From the NCBI GenBank assembly GCA_045648765.1, contig JAZROQ010000016.1, forward strand, positions 1 through 15,277: 15,277 nucleotides of DNA, written 5' to 3'. This stretch comes from RGIG3009 sp045648765. Its GTDB lineage: Bacteria; Bacillota; Clostridia; Oscillospirales; Acutalibacteraceae. The notes beneath the pieces are model-generated. The model was given only the letters and a program-made list of their open reading frames with translations, was not told where the DNA came from and did not search any database. Shown here piece after piece: positions 1 to 6,625 of this stretch; position 1 is the first letter of the stretch, and the number at the start of each line of letters is the position of its first letter. The position numbers were made by a program, and so were the translations under genes.

Positions 1-625
1 CGCGGTCCCCGAAGCGGTGTTTTTGCCGTTGGAGGATGAAAACACGCTTTTGTTACCCGCTGCCGATGCCGTTGTGGTGGGTTGCGGGTTAGGGCAAACC
101 GAGACCGCCCTTTCGTTATTAAAAAACGTACTTGGCACTGCGGACTGTCCCGTTGTGGTGGATGCTGATGGTATAAATTTGGTGGCAAAGCATATATCTA
201 TAATACAAACCATTCGTACTCCCCGAATTTTTACACCGCATCCAATGGAACTGGCACGGCTACTCGGTGTAACCGCTGCCGAAGTGCAACAAAACCGCGA
301 AGCGGCGGCTGTTACCGCCGCACAAAAAGTGGGTGGCATTGTAGTGCTCAAAGGGCACCGCACCGTGGTTGCCGACCAAAACGGTGTGTTGTGGGTGAAC
401 ACCACCGGCAACGCCGGCATGGCAACTGCCGGTATGGGTGACGTGCTTGCCGGAATGATCGGCGGGTTTTTGGCACAAGGTGTCTCCCCCGCCGATGCCG
501 CCTGCGGCGGTGTGTATTTGCACGGGCTTGCGGGCGACAAAGCCGCCGCCAGACTTTCGAAACGCGCATTGTTGCCAACCGACGTGTTGGAAGAATTGGG
601 GACGTTGTTTGCCGAATGGGAATAA
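1..625 (+). CDS. nnrD: ADP/ATP-dependent NAD(P)H-hydrate dehydratase, 3' part (5' end outside window)
   Basis: The reading frame is open from base 2 to the TAA at 623-625, so the N-terminus lies upstream; the GTG at 17 is only an internal valine codon. About 207 C-terminal residues are present. The product removes water from damaged NADHX/NADPHX using ADP or ATP (ribokinase-like YjeF C-terminal domain). Visible family signatures are VVVGCGLGQTE, VVVDADGINL, TPHPMELARLLG, VVLKGHRTVVAD and the nucleotide/catalytic stretch GNAGMATAGMGDVLAGMIGG with its GMGD aspartate. The next gene starts 19 bp downstream on the same strand, suggesting co-transcription. Whether an N-terminal epimerase domain (NnrE) is fused cannot be seen. 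The family call is secure. Confidence 0.93.
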   Translation, partial: AVPEAVFLPLEDENTLLLPAADAVVVGCGLGQTETALSLLKNVLGTADCPVVVDADGINLVAKHISIIQTIRTPRIFTPHPMELARLLGVTAAEVQQNREAAAVTAAQKVGGIVVLKGHRTVVADQNGVLWVNTTGNAGMATAGMGDVLAGMIGGFLAQGVSPADAACGGVYLHGLAGDKAAARLSKRALLPTDVLEELGTLFAEWE

Positions 626-644
626 TTCTCAAAGGTGATGTTTG

Positions 645-1151
645 ATGCGTCGTTTTGCCGCTTTGTCTTTGCTTTTTTTGGGTGTTTTGTGCGGTGCGGG
701 TTGCCGCAAAAAGCAGGTTGCCCCACCGATTGCCACGGATTTTTCGTGCGAGTTTCGCGCTGTGTACCGCGAATTGGCGGTAGAAGGCACGGTGACCAGA
801 CGTTCGGCGGGTTCGATTTCGCTTGGGTTTACCAAGCCCGAAACCTTAAACGGTCTTACCGCCACGTGGGACGGTGAAACGGTGAAGCTTTCGTTGTTGG
901 GGCTTGAATACACCCTCAATCCCGAAAGCGTACCCGAAGCCGCATTGGGAAAAGAGTTGTTGGCGGTGTTGGATGCCGCGTTGCGAAACGAAGGCAACAC
1001 CGCACAAGACGGCAAGGCAGTACTGTTGCAAGGGGTTTGCAACAACCACGACTACACCTACCGTTACGATGCCGCAAGCGGCGCGCCGTTGTCACTTTCG
1101 GTCCCCGATTTGCCGCTTTCGATAACGTTTGAAAACTGCAAAACCAATTAA
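645..1151 (+). CDS. Small secreted lipoprotein of unknown function
   Basis: 168 residues. The ATG at 645 is chosen because AAAGGTG (631-637) lies 7 nt upstream; the in-frame TTG at 642 is too close to it. The N-terminus is a short signal peptide (MRR, then a hydrophobic run) ending in GAGC, a lipobox-like site with Cys near residue 20. The -3 residue is Gly rather than the usual Leu/Val, so lipidation is likely but not certain. The remainder is polar with alternating hydrophobic residues and no catalytic motif. It vaguely resembles the beta-rich lipid/lipoprotein-binding-like domains of small clostridial lipoproteins. It follows nnrD by 19 bp and ends at a strong terminator, so it is probably the last gene of that operon. 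Function unknown. Confidence 0.8.
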   Translation: MRRFAALSLLFLGVLCGAGCRKKQVAPPIATDFSCEFRAVYRELAVEGTVTRRSAGSISLGFTKPETLNGLTATWDGETVKLSLLGLEYTLNPESVPEAALGKELLAVLDAALRNEGNTAQDGKAVLLQGVCNNHDYTYRYDAASGAPLSLSVPDLPLSITFENCKTN

Positions 1152-1153
1152 AA

Positions 1154-1195
1154 AAAACGGAGAAGAACGATTTGTTCTTCTCCGTTTTCTTTTTT
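1154..1195. terminator. Bidirectional intrinsic terminator between the lipoprotein and aminotransferase genes
   Basis: A perfect 15-bp stem (1154-1168 with 1174-1188) with a 5-nt loop (GATTT). A T-rich run follows on the right and an A run precedes it on the left, so it can terminate both convergent transcripts. The aminotransferase stop codon (1199-1201) lies just beyond it. Confidence 0.93.
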
Positions 1196-1198
1196 GTG

Positions 1199-2389
1199 TT
1201 ACAGTTTTTTGCGAATGACGTCGGACAAAATGGCAATGCCTTTGTCGATTTCTTCTGCCGAGGGCATGGAATAGTTAAGGCGGAACGAATCGGATGGGGC
1301 TTCGGTGTCGCAGTTAAACGCCGTGCCCGCCACCACAAACACCTTTTGCTCGGCGGCGGCTTTGACCACGTCCATCATAGCCAAATTCTTCGGCAACGTA
1401 CACCACAAGAACAACCCGCCTTCGGGACGTGTGTAGTTCACACAAGTGGGCATATATTGTTCCAGTGCTGTCAGCATTTCGCCGCATTTTTGACGGTAGA
1501 GTGCTTGAATGGAAGCAATGTGCGCATCTAAATCGCACGTTTGCAAGTAGCGTGTGCACAGCATTTGGAAAAATTGGTTGGTGTGAACATCTTCGACTTG
1601 TTTGGCAACCACCATTTTTTGAAGCAGCGCTTCGTTGCCACAGGCAAAGCCAATGCGCATACCCGCCGAAAGCACCTTGGAAAACGAGCCGCAGTAAATG
1701 ACGCGACCGTCGGTATCCATGCTTTTGAAAGTGGGAACCTCTTTGCCCGCAAAGCGCAGTTCGCCATAGGGGTTATCTTCCAAAATAATGACGTTGTATT
1801 GTTGTGCCAACGCATACACAGCGCGGCGTTTTTTGGCCGACATGGTAATGCCGGTGGGGTTATGGAATGTGGGGATAAGATACAGCATCTTGACGTTTTT
1901 GGTGGTTTTTAACGCCGTTTCCAACGCTTCGACACAGATGCCGTCGGCTTCCATTTCCACCCCAACGGGACGAGCGCCCAACGAGCGAAAAGCATTGAGT
2001 GCGCCGATAAAACTTGGGTTTTCGCAAAGGACCACGTCACCCGGATTGCACAACACCTTGCAAGCAAGTTCAATGGCTTGTTGACCGCCGCTGGTAATGA
2101 TGGTCATGTTGTTTTCGGTATCGATGGCAAATTTGCTTTGCAACCGCTTGGCAACCAGTTCGCGCAAAGGGGTATACCCCTCGGTGACACCGTATTGCAA
2201 AGCAGTGGAGGGTTCGGATTCGAAAATTTCTGCCGCCAAAACAGAAAGTTCTTTAACCGGGAACGATTCCGGCGCAGGATTGCCCGCCGCAAACGAAATG
2301 GCACCGGGCGTACCCAAACTTTTGAAGATTTCACGGATGGCAGAAGGTTTTAGTTGTTCGAAAGGTTTTGAAAAAGTATAATTCATCAT
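1199..2389 (-). CDS. PLP-dependent aminotransferase, fold type I (2-aminoadipate/aromatic aminotransferase-like)
   Basis: 396 residues, full length for class I/II aminotransferases of the LysN/MocR-catalytic-domain type; there is no N-terminal DNA-binding domain. It transfers amino groups between an amino acid and a 2-oxo acid using pyridoxal phosphate. Visible active-site features are N177 in FHNPTG, D205 and Y208 in LEDNPYGEL, the PLP lysine K238 in GSFSKVLSAGMRIGF with R245, and a C-terminal substrate-carboxylate arginine in SFRLNYS. Two ATG codons are adjacent (2389 and 2386); a weak GGTGAT lies a few bases upstream. The promoter sits only about 15 nt before the start, so the 5' UTR is very short. 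It is divergent from the methionine operon with abutting promoters, but the substrate cannot be read from sequence, so a role in methionine metabolism is only a possibility. Confidence 0.9.
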   Translation of the reverse strand: MMNYTFSKPFEQLKPSAIREIFKSLGTPGAISFAAGNPAPESFPVKELSVLAAEIFESEPSTALQYGVTEGYTPLRELVAKRLQSKFAIDTENNMTIITSGGQQAIELACKVLCNPGDVVLCENPSFIGALNAFRSLGARPVGVEMEADGICVEALETALKTTKNVKMLYLIPTFHNPTGITMSAKKRRAVYALAQQYNVIILEDNPYGELRFAGKEVPTFKSMDTDGRVIYCGSFSKVLSAGMRIGFACGNEALLQKMVVAKQVEDVHTNQFFQMLCTRYLQTCDLDAHIASIQALYRQKCGEMLTALEQYMPTCVNYTRPEGGLFLWCTLPKNLAMMDVVKAAAEQKVFVVAGTAFNCDTEAPSDSFRLNYSMPSAEEIDKGIAILSDVIRKKL

Positions 2390-2404
2390 ATATCACCGAA
2401 AGGT

Positions 2405-2433
2405 AGTATATCACTTTCCCCGCTTGATTGCAA
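2405..2433 (-). promoter_or_regulatory. Sigma-A promoter of the aminotransferase gene
   Basis: On the minus strand, -35 TTGCAA (2433-2428), 17-nt spacer, -10 TATACT (2410-2405). The predicted start is near 2398, only about 9 nt from the ATG at 2389. Its -35 box lies 7 bp from the -35 box of the divergent met promoter. Confidence 0.75.
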
Positions 2434-2440
2434 GTAACGG

Positions 2441-2469
2441 TTGACAAAGAGTATAAATTAATGTATACT
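2441..2469 (+). promoter_or_regulatory. Consensus sigma-A promoter of the methionine leader-metY-metA operon
   Basis: -35 TTGACA (2441-2446), 17-nt spacer, -10 TATACT (2464-2469), which is close to perfect consensus. Predicted start about 2476, giving a leader of roughly 190 nt before metY. A strong constitutive-looking promoter suits an operon controlled after initiation. Confidence 0.9.
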
Positions 2470-2491
2470 TTTTAGTAGTTTTTAAGAAAGA

Positions 2492-2582
2492 GGTTACCCG
2501 CTATGAACAGACAGCGAATGTTTATGAACATGAGCATGGGCATGATGATGCGCATGTCTGTTTTTGTTGCCTTGCGGTAACC
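2492..2582 (+). promoter_or_regulatory. Long-range pairing between the leader Shine-Dalgarno/start region and its stop-codon region
   Basis: GGTTACC (2492-2498), which includes the last two G of the Shine-Dalgarno, is perfectly complementary to GGTAACC (2576-2582), which contains the leader stop codon. The pairing extends by a GC/GC pair past one bulged C (2500-2501 with 2574-2575). It would cross the antiterminator pairing, so it may favour termination when the leader is not being translated. A local palindrome, TGCGGT around TAA, is an alternative fold for the same bases. Confidence 0.5.
2503..2580 (+). CDS. Methionine-rich leader peptide of the metY-metA operon (25 aa)
   Basis: A short ORF, ATG 2503 to TAA 2578-2580. 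Its Shine-Dalgarno AAAGAGG (ending at 2493) lies 9 nt before the ATG. It encodes 25 residues of which 9 are Met (positions 1, 6, 8, 10, 12, 14, 15, 16 and 18), including three ATG codons in a row at 2542-2550. It lies between a consensus promoter and an intrinsic terminator, directly upstream of two methionine biosynthesis genes. This is the hallmark of a ribosome-mediated attenuator, by analogy with the His-rich his leader and Trp-containing trp leader. The inferred role is for ribosome stalling at ATG codons under methionine (charged tRNA-Met) shortage to switch the downstream RNA fold. The peptide itself probably has no other function. The ORF is seen directly; the mechanism is inferred. 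Confidence 0.9.
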   Translation: MNRQRMFMNMSMGMMMRMSVFVALR

Positions 2583-2621
2583 GCACACAAAAGCATTTTG
2601 TTTTTGGAGAAAAAAGGCAAC
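2566..2621 (+). promoter_or_regulatory. Candidate antiterminator of the methionine attenuator
   Basis: GTTGCCTT (2566-2573), the codons Val-Ala-Leu near the end of the leader ORF, is perfectly complementary to AAGGCAAC (2614-2621), the 5' arm of the terminator. One further A-U and two G-U pairs can extend it. Forming this 8-11 bp helix destroys the terminator. A ribosome paused at the leader stop codon (2578-2580) would cover 2566-2573 and free the terminator arm. One stalled at the upstream ATG codons would leave it available. Confidence 0.8.
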
Positions 2622-2646
2622 GAGCAATCGTTTGCCTTTATTTTTT
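2613..2646 (+). terminator. Intrinsic terminator in the met leader (attenuator)
   Basis: The stem pairs AAAGGCAA (2613-2620) with TTGCCTTT (2632-2639). One bulged T (2631), two more C-G/G-C pairs and a 6-nt loop follow. A U-rich tract (2637-2646) comes after it. It lies between the leader peptide and the metY Shine-Dalgarno, so its only sensible role is conditional termination ahead of metY. Confidence 0.85.
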
Positions 2647-2664
2647 AGGAAAGGTCGTTTTAAT

Positions 2665-3939
2665 ATGAGTTATCGTGTTGACACCAATTGTATTCAAGGC
2701 GGTTATCAACCGCAAAACGGCGAACCGCGCGTGCTGCCGATTTACCAAAGCACCACTTACAAATACAATTCCGCCGACCATTTGGGCGATTTGTTCGACT
2801 TGAAGGTTGACGGTCATATGTATACCCGCATTTCCAACCCCACCGTCGCTTGTGTGGAAGATAAAATTGCCACACTGGAAGGCGGCGTTGGCGCTATGTG
2901 CACTTCTTCGGGTCAAGCCGCTTCGTTGATGGCAATTTTTAACATTGCTTCTTCGGGTCAAAACTTTGTGAGCTTGTCCACCATTTACGGCGGCACCACC
3001 AACTTGTTTGCCGTTACCATGAAACGCATGGGAATCGAAGTGCGCTTTGCCACACCCGACATGACCGACGAACAAGTGGATGCTTTGTTCGATGAAAACA
3101 CGCGTTTGGTGTTTGGCGAAACCGTTGCCAACCCCGCTTTGACGGTGTTGGACATCGAGCGCTATGCCGCTTTGGCTCACCGCCACGGTGTGCCGCTGAT
3201 TGTGGACAACACCTTTGCTACGCCCGTTTTGTGTCGTCCGTTTGAATTTGGCGCGGATATTGTGATTCATTCCACCACCAAATACATGGACGGTCACGCC
3301 TCGGTTGTGGGCGGTGTCATTGTGGACAGCGGTAACTTTGACTGGGCGGCTTCCGGCAAATATCCGGAACTGACCACCCCCGACGAATCGTATCACGGTG
3401 TTGTATACACCGAACAATTCGGCAAAGCAGCTTATATTACCAAAGCCCGCGTACAACTGATGCGTGACTTTGGTTGTACACCCCAACCGCTTGCTGTATT
3501 TTTGCTGAATTTGGGGTTGGAAACACTTGCTGTTCGCATGGAACGTCATTGCCAAAACGCGTTGAAAGTCGCCGAGTTTTTGGAAAAACACCCGCAAGTG
3601 GGTTGGGTGAACTATCCGATGCTTAAAAACTCCGACCAACACGCCTTGGCTCAAAAATATTTGCCCAACGGTTGCTGCGGCGTTATTTCGTTTGGCATTT
3701 GCGGCGGTCGCGAAGCGGCTGTCAAATTTATGGATTCGCTCAAACTTGCCGCTGTGGTGGTTCACGTGGCCGATGCGCGCACCTCGGTTTTGCATCCCGC
3801 CAGCACCACGCACCGTCAACTGACCGACGAACAATTGGTTGCTACGGGTATCACCCCCGATATGATTCGGTTGTCCGTTGGCATTGAAAACATTGACGAC
3901 ATTTTAGAAGACCTGCAACAAGCCTTTGAAGCAGTATAA
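2665..3939 (+). CDS. metY: O-acetylhomoserine sulfhydrylase (O-acetylhomoserine aminocarboxypropyltransferase)
   Basis: 424 residues, the usual length for the family. It makes homocysteine from O-acetylhomoserine and sulfide, or methyl-homologues with methanethiol, using PLP. Family features seen: YTRISNPT (Y53, R55), TSSGQAA, the cofactor aspartate D181 in DNTFATP, the PLP lysine K206 in HSTTKYMDGH and the C-terminal RLSVGIE. The ATG at 2665 is chosen because AGGAAAGG (2647-2654) lies 10 nt upstream. The frame is open back to a TTG at 2632, but those codons lie within the terminator stem and U-tract. The gene follows the Met-rich leader and attenuator and precedes metA by 14 bp, which together define a methionine operon. 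Cystathionine gamma-synthase/lyase relatives share the fold, but the length and the partner metA favour MetY. Confidence 0.95.
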   Translation: MSYRVDTNCIQGGYQPQNGEPRVLPIYQSTTYKYNSADHLGDLFDLKVDGHMYTRISNPTVACVEDKIATLEGGVGAMCTSSGQAASLMAIFNIASSGQNFVSLSTIYGGTTNLFAVTMKRMGIEVRFATPDMTDEQVDALFDENTRLVFGETVANPALTVLDIERYAALAHRHGVPLIVDNTFATPVLCRPFEFGADIVIHSTTKYMDGHASVVGGVIVDSGNFDWAASGKYPELTTPDESYHGVVYTEQFGKAAYITKARVQLMRDFGCTPQPLAVFLLNLGLETLAVRMERHCQNALKVAEFLEKHPQVGWVNYPMLKNSDQHALAQKYLPNGCCGVISFGICGGREAAVKFMDSLKLAAVVVHVADARTSVLHPASTTHRQLTDEQLVATGITPDMIRLSVGIENIDDILEDLQQAFEAV

Positions 3940-3953
3940 GGAGATGGGTTACC

Positions 3954-4871
3954 ATGCCTATTAAAATCCCCAATCAGTTACCCGCCACCAAAACGCTGAC
4001 AGACGAAAACATTTTTGTCATCACCGAAACCCGCGCGTTGACACAAGATATTCGTCCGTTGAAAATACTGTTGCTGAATTTGATGCCCAAAAAAATTGTG
4101 ACCGAAACACAACTTGCGCGGTTGCTCGGCAACACCCCTTTGCAAGTGGAATTGGAACTGATTCACACCCGCACTCACAAATCTCGCAACACGCCCGAAG
4201 ACCACATGCTGACGTTTTACAAAACGTTTGATGATGTTAAACATCAAAAATACGACGGCATGATTATCACGGGGGCACCGGTAGAGTTGTTGGAATTTGA
4301 ACAAGTAGAATACTGGGACGAATTGTGCGAAATTATGGAATGGAGTAAAACCCACGTAACCAGCACATTGCACATTTGCTGGGGCGCGCAAGCAGGGCTT
4401 TATTATCACTACGGTGTTCCCAAGCATCCGTTGCCGCAAAAAATGTTTGGTGTTTTTCCGCACACCGTCGAACACAAAACTTCCATTTTGTTTCGCGGGT
4501 TTGACGACGTGTTTTACGTGCCTCATTCGCGACACACCACCGTTTTGCGCGAAGATATCGAAGCGGTACCCGAACTGAAAATCTTGACATCGTCCCCGCA
4601 AGCGGGAATACACGCCATTGCGACCGAAAGGGGAAAACAAATTTTCATTACGGGACATTCGGAATACGATGCGGGCACGCTTAAAGAAGAATACGACCGT
4701 GACGTAGCGGCAGGGTTGCCCATTGAACCACCGGAAAATTATTTTCCGAACAACGACCCCACGTTGCCCCCGCAAGTTACGTGGCGGGCACACGCGCATT
4801 TGCTGTTTTCCAACTGGCTGAACTATTTTGTGTATCAAACCACACCATATAATTTGGATGAAATTCAATAA
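3954..4871 (+). CDS. metA: Homoserine O-acetyltransferase (MetA family)
   Basis: 305 residues, full length, cytoplasmic. It activates homoserine, the first committed step of methionine synthesis. Catalytic residues sit at their canonical positions: C142 in ICWGAQA, and H235 and E237 in GHSEYD. Position 111 is Glu (GAPVE), whereas the E. coli succinyltransferase has Gly; in characterised Bacillus-type MetA enzymes Glu111 goes with acetyl-CoA. The gene is therefore called an acetyltransferase despite common homoserine O-succinyltransferase annotations. Its product is the MetY substrate. TAAGGAG (3937-3943) spans the metY stop codon and gives the ribosome site; the gap to metY is 14 bp. A terminator lies 7 bp after the stop. 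It is expected to share the upstream methionine attenuator. Confidence 0.96.
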   Translation: MPIKIPNQLPATKTLTDENIFVITETRALTQDIRPLKILLLNLMPKKIVTETQLARLLGNTPLQVELELIHTRTHKSRNTPEDHMLTFYKTFDDVKHQKYDGMIITGAPVELLEFEQVEYWDELCEIMEWSKTHVTSTLHICWGAQAGLYYHYGVPKHPLPQKMFGVFPHTVEHKTSILFRGFDDVFYVPHSRHTTVLREDIEAVPELKILTSSPQAGIHAIATERGKQIFITGHSEYDAGTLKEEYDRDVAAGLPIEPPENYFPNNDPTLPPQVTWRAHAHLLFSNWLNYFVYQTTPYNLDEIQ

Positions 4872-4877
4872 GCATTG

Positions 4878-4909
4878 TCGCACTGCCGAAAGGCAGTGCG
4901 ATTTTTTTT
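4878..4909 (+). terminator. Intrinsic terminator of the met operon
   Basis: A perfect 10-bp stem (4878-4887 with 4892-4901) closed by a GAAA tetraloop and followed by eight T. It separates metA from the independently promoted SulP gene. Confidence 0.95.
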
Positions 4910-4919
4910 GAAAAAAGGG

Positions 4920-4948
4920 TTGAGAAATGCCAAAAAAAAGCGTAGAAT
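4920..4948 (+). promoter_or_regulatory. Sigma-A promoter of the SulP transporter gene
   Basis: -35 TTGAGA (4920-4925), 17-nt spacer, -10 TAGAAT (4943-4948), just after the met operon terminator. No riboswitch or leader fits in the roughly 25 nt between predicted start and Shine-Dalgarno. Confidence 0.75.
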
Positions 4949-4980
4949 GGTAAACGTTGCGAAAAAAGGAGAGGACGTTT

Positions 4981-6585
4981 ATGAAAAAAGAAAACGGTGT
5001 GTTCGCACCGAAGATTATTTCAACGCTCAAACACTATTCTTTTAAAGATCTTACTTCCGATTTGATAGCGGGTCTGATTGTGGCAATTATTGCCTTGCCG
5101 CTTTCCATTGCACTTGCCATTGCTTCGGGAGTGTCGCCCGAAAAAGGCATGTATACCGCCATTGTTGCAGGGTTTGTGATTGCGCTGTTTGGTGGAAGCC
5201 GTGTCAATATTTCGGGGCCTACTGCCGCGTTTGCCACCATTGTGGCGGGCATTGTTGCACAATATGGTATTGAAGGCTTGGTACTTGCCACGTTGATGGC
5301 GGGTGTTTTGCTTATTTTGATGGGGTTGTGCCGTTTTGGTTCTCTTATTAAATATATTCCCAACACCATCACCACGGGTTTTACTTCGGGCATTGCGATG
5401 ACCATTGCGATTGGTCAGCTGAAAGATTTTTTGGGTCTCACCTTTGCCAAAGGTACACACGCTGTGGAAACCATGGAAAAACTCGAAGCGGTTGCCGCTT
5501 CGATTACCACGGTGAATCCTTGGGCACTGTTGGTAGGCGGTGTCGGCTTGGTGGTTTTGATTTTGTGGCCGAAACTGAGCAAAAAAATCCCCGCTTCGCT
5601 GATTGCGGTGTTGGTAGGCACAGCTTTGGTGGCTCTTTTTAAATTAGACGTTAACACCATTGGCGATTTGTACAGTATCCCCTCTACCCTGCCTGCGCTT
5701 TCGTTCCCCACGGTGAACGCTGAACTTATCAAAGAGCTGTTCCCCAGCGCCGTAACAATTGCCGTGTTGGCGGCAGTGGAATCGCTGCTTTCGTGCGTGG
5801 TGTCCGACGAAATGATTGGCGACCGTCACAACTCCAACACCGAATTGATTGCACAAGGGCTTGGCAACATTGCTTCGGGTCTTTTTGGCGGTATTCCCGC
5901 CACGGGTGCGATTGCGCGTACCGCCGCCAACGTTAAAAACGGCGGAAAATCGCCGATTTCGGGCATGGTACACGCTGTGGTACTGCTGCTGATTTTGGTG
6001 GTGCTTATGCCGTATGCTTCGTGGATCCCCATGCCGATTATTGCCGCTGTTTTGTTTATGGTCGCATACAACATGTCGGAATGGCGCCATTTTGCAGCGC
6101 TGTGCAAAACCGCACCCAAAAGCGATATTTTGGTGTTGGTACTGACCTTTGTGTTGACCGTGGTTTTTGATTTGGTGGTTGCCATTGAGGTGGGGATGTT
6201 ACTCGCCGTTATCTTATTTATGAAACGTATGGCAGATACCACTGCCGTGAAAAAAGAAACAATCGAGGGCAAACCGATTGCGGTGTTTGACATTGGCGGT
6301 CCGATGTTTTTTGCCTCTTCTTCCAAATTCGAAGGATTGGTAGCGGACGACGGTGTTCGCGTGGTAATTTTGCAAATGCAAAAAGTGACGGCCATGGATT
6401 CTTCGGCGGCAAAAATTTTGTTTGCGTTGTGGGAGGATTGCCAACAACGCGATATCACGTTGTTGCTGACAAATGTCAGCGAACAACCGCTGAAAGTGCT
6501 GAACAAAACAGGGTTTATACAAGCCATTGGCAACGAACGGTTATTGCCAAACATGGAAGCGGCATTACAAGTTGCTGAAAATTAA
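4981..6585 (+). CDS. SulP family anion permease with C-terminal STAS domain
   Basis: 534 residues. The ATG at 4981 has AAGGAGAGG (4966-4974) 6 nt upstream; an in-frame TTG at 4957 precedes that site and is rejected. The first ~415 residues form a multi-pass membrane domain with the SulP signature ALPLSIALAIASG and the GGSRVNISGPTAAF loop. From about residue 430 there is a cytoplasmic STAS domain; the conserved MDSSA motif lies near residue 473. SulP proteins carry sulfate, bicarbonate, dicarboxylates or other anions with H+ or Na+, and the substrate cannot be read from sequence. Proximity to metY-metA makes sulfate uptake for sulfur assimilation plausible. However, no sulfate reduction genes are in view, and the gene has its own promoter and terminator. 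Confidence 0.93.
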   Translation: MKKENGVFAPKIISTLKHYSFKDLTSDLIAGLIVAIIALPLSIALAIASGVSPEKGMYTAIVAGFVIALFGGSRVNISGPTAAFATIVAGIVAQYGIEGLVLATLMAGVLLILMGLCRFGSLIKYIPNTITTGFTSGIAMTIAIGQLKDFLGLTFAKGTHAVETMEKLEAVAASITTVNPWALLVGGVGLVVLILWPKLSKKIPASLIAVLVGTALVALFKLDVNTIGDLYSIPSTLPALSFPTVNAELIKELFPSAVTIAVLAAVESLLSCVVSDEMIGDRHNSNTELIAQGLGNIASGLFGGIPATGAIARTAANVKNGGKSPISGMVHAVVLLLILVVLMPYASWIPMPIIAAVLFMVAYNMSEWRHFAALCKTAPKSDILVLVLTFVLTVVFDLVVAIEVGMLLAVILFMKRMADTTAVKKETIEGKPIAVFDIGGPMFFASSSKFEGLVADDGVRVVILQMQKVTAMDSSAAKILFALWEDCQQRDITLLLTNVSEQPLKVLNKTGFIQAIGNERLLPNMEAALQVAEN

Positions 6586-6587
6586 AC

Positions 6588-6625
6588 AAAAAGAGTGGGT
6601 ATTTCGCAATACCCACTCTTTTTTT
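6588..6625. terminator. Bidirectional terminator between the SulP and chromate transporter genes
   Basis: A perfect 16-bp stem (6588-6603 with 6608-6623) with a TCGC loop, T-rich on the right and A-rich on the left. It starts 3 bp after the SulP stop and touches the convergent chromate transporter stop codon (6624-6626). Confidence 0.93.

Noticed and set aside
2632..2664. N-terminal extension of metY from a TTG at 2632
   Set aside because: It would begin inside the terminator 3' arm and U-tract with no ribosome site. The ATG at 2665 has AGGAAAGG upstream and matches the family's N-terminus.
2476..2664. SAM riboswitch or T-box in the met leader
   Set aside because: I could not find the SAM-I conserved core or a T-box sequence with specifier loop. 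The segment is mostly taken up by a translated Met-rich ORF.
2638..3834. 398-codon open frame on the minus strand opposite metY
   Set aside because: Composition is that of an antisense shadow (many His, Asn, Gly), with no family motif or ribosome site. metY is unambiguous on the other strand.
3978..5030. 350-codon open frame on the minus strand opposite metA
   Set aside because: Shadow frame that runs through the metA terminator and the SulP promoter, with no recognisable domain.
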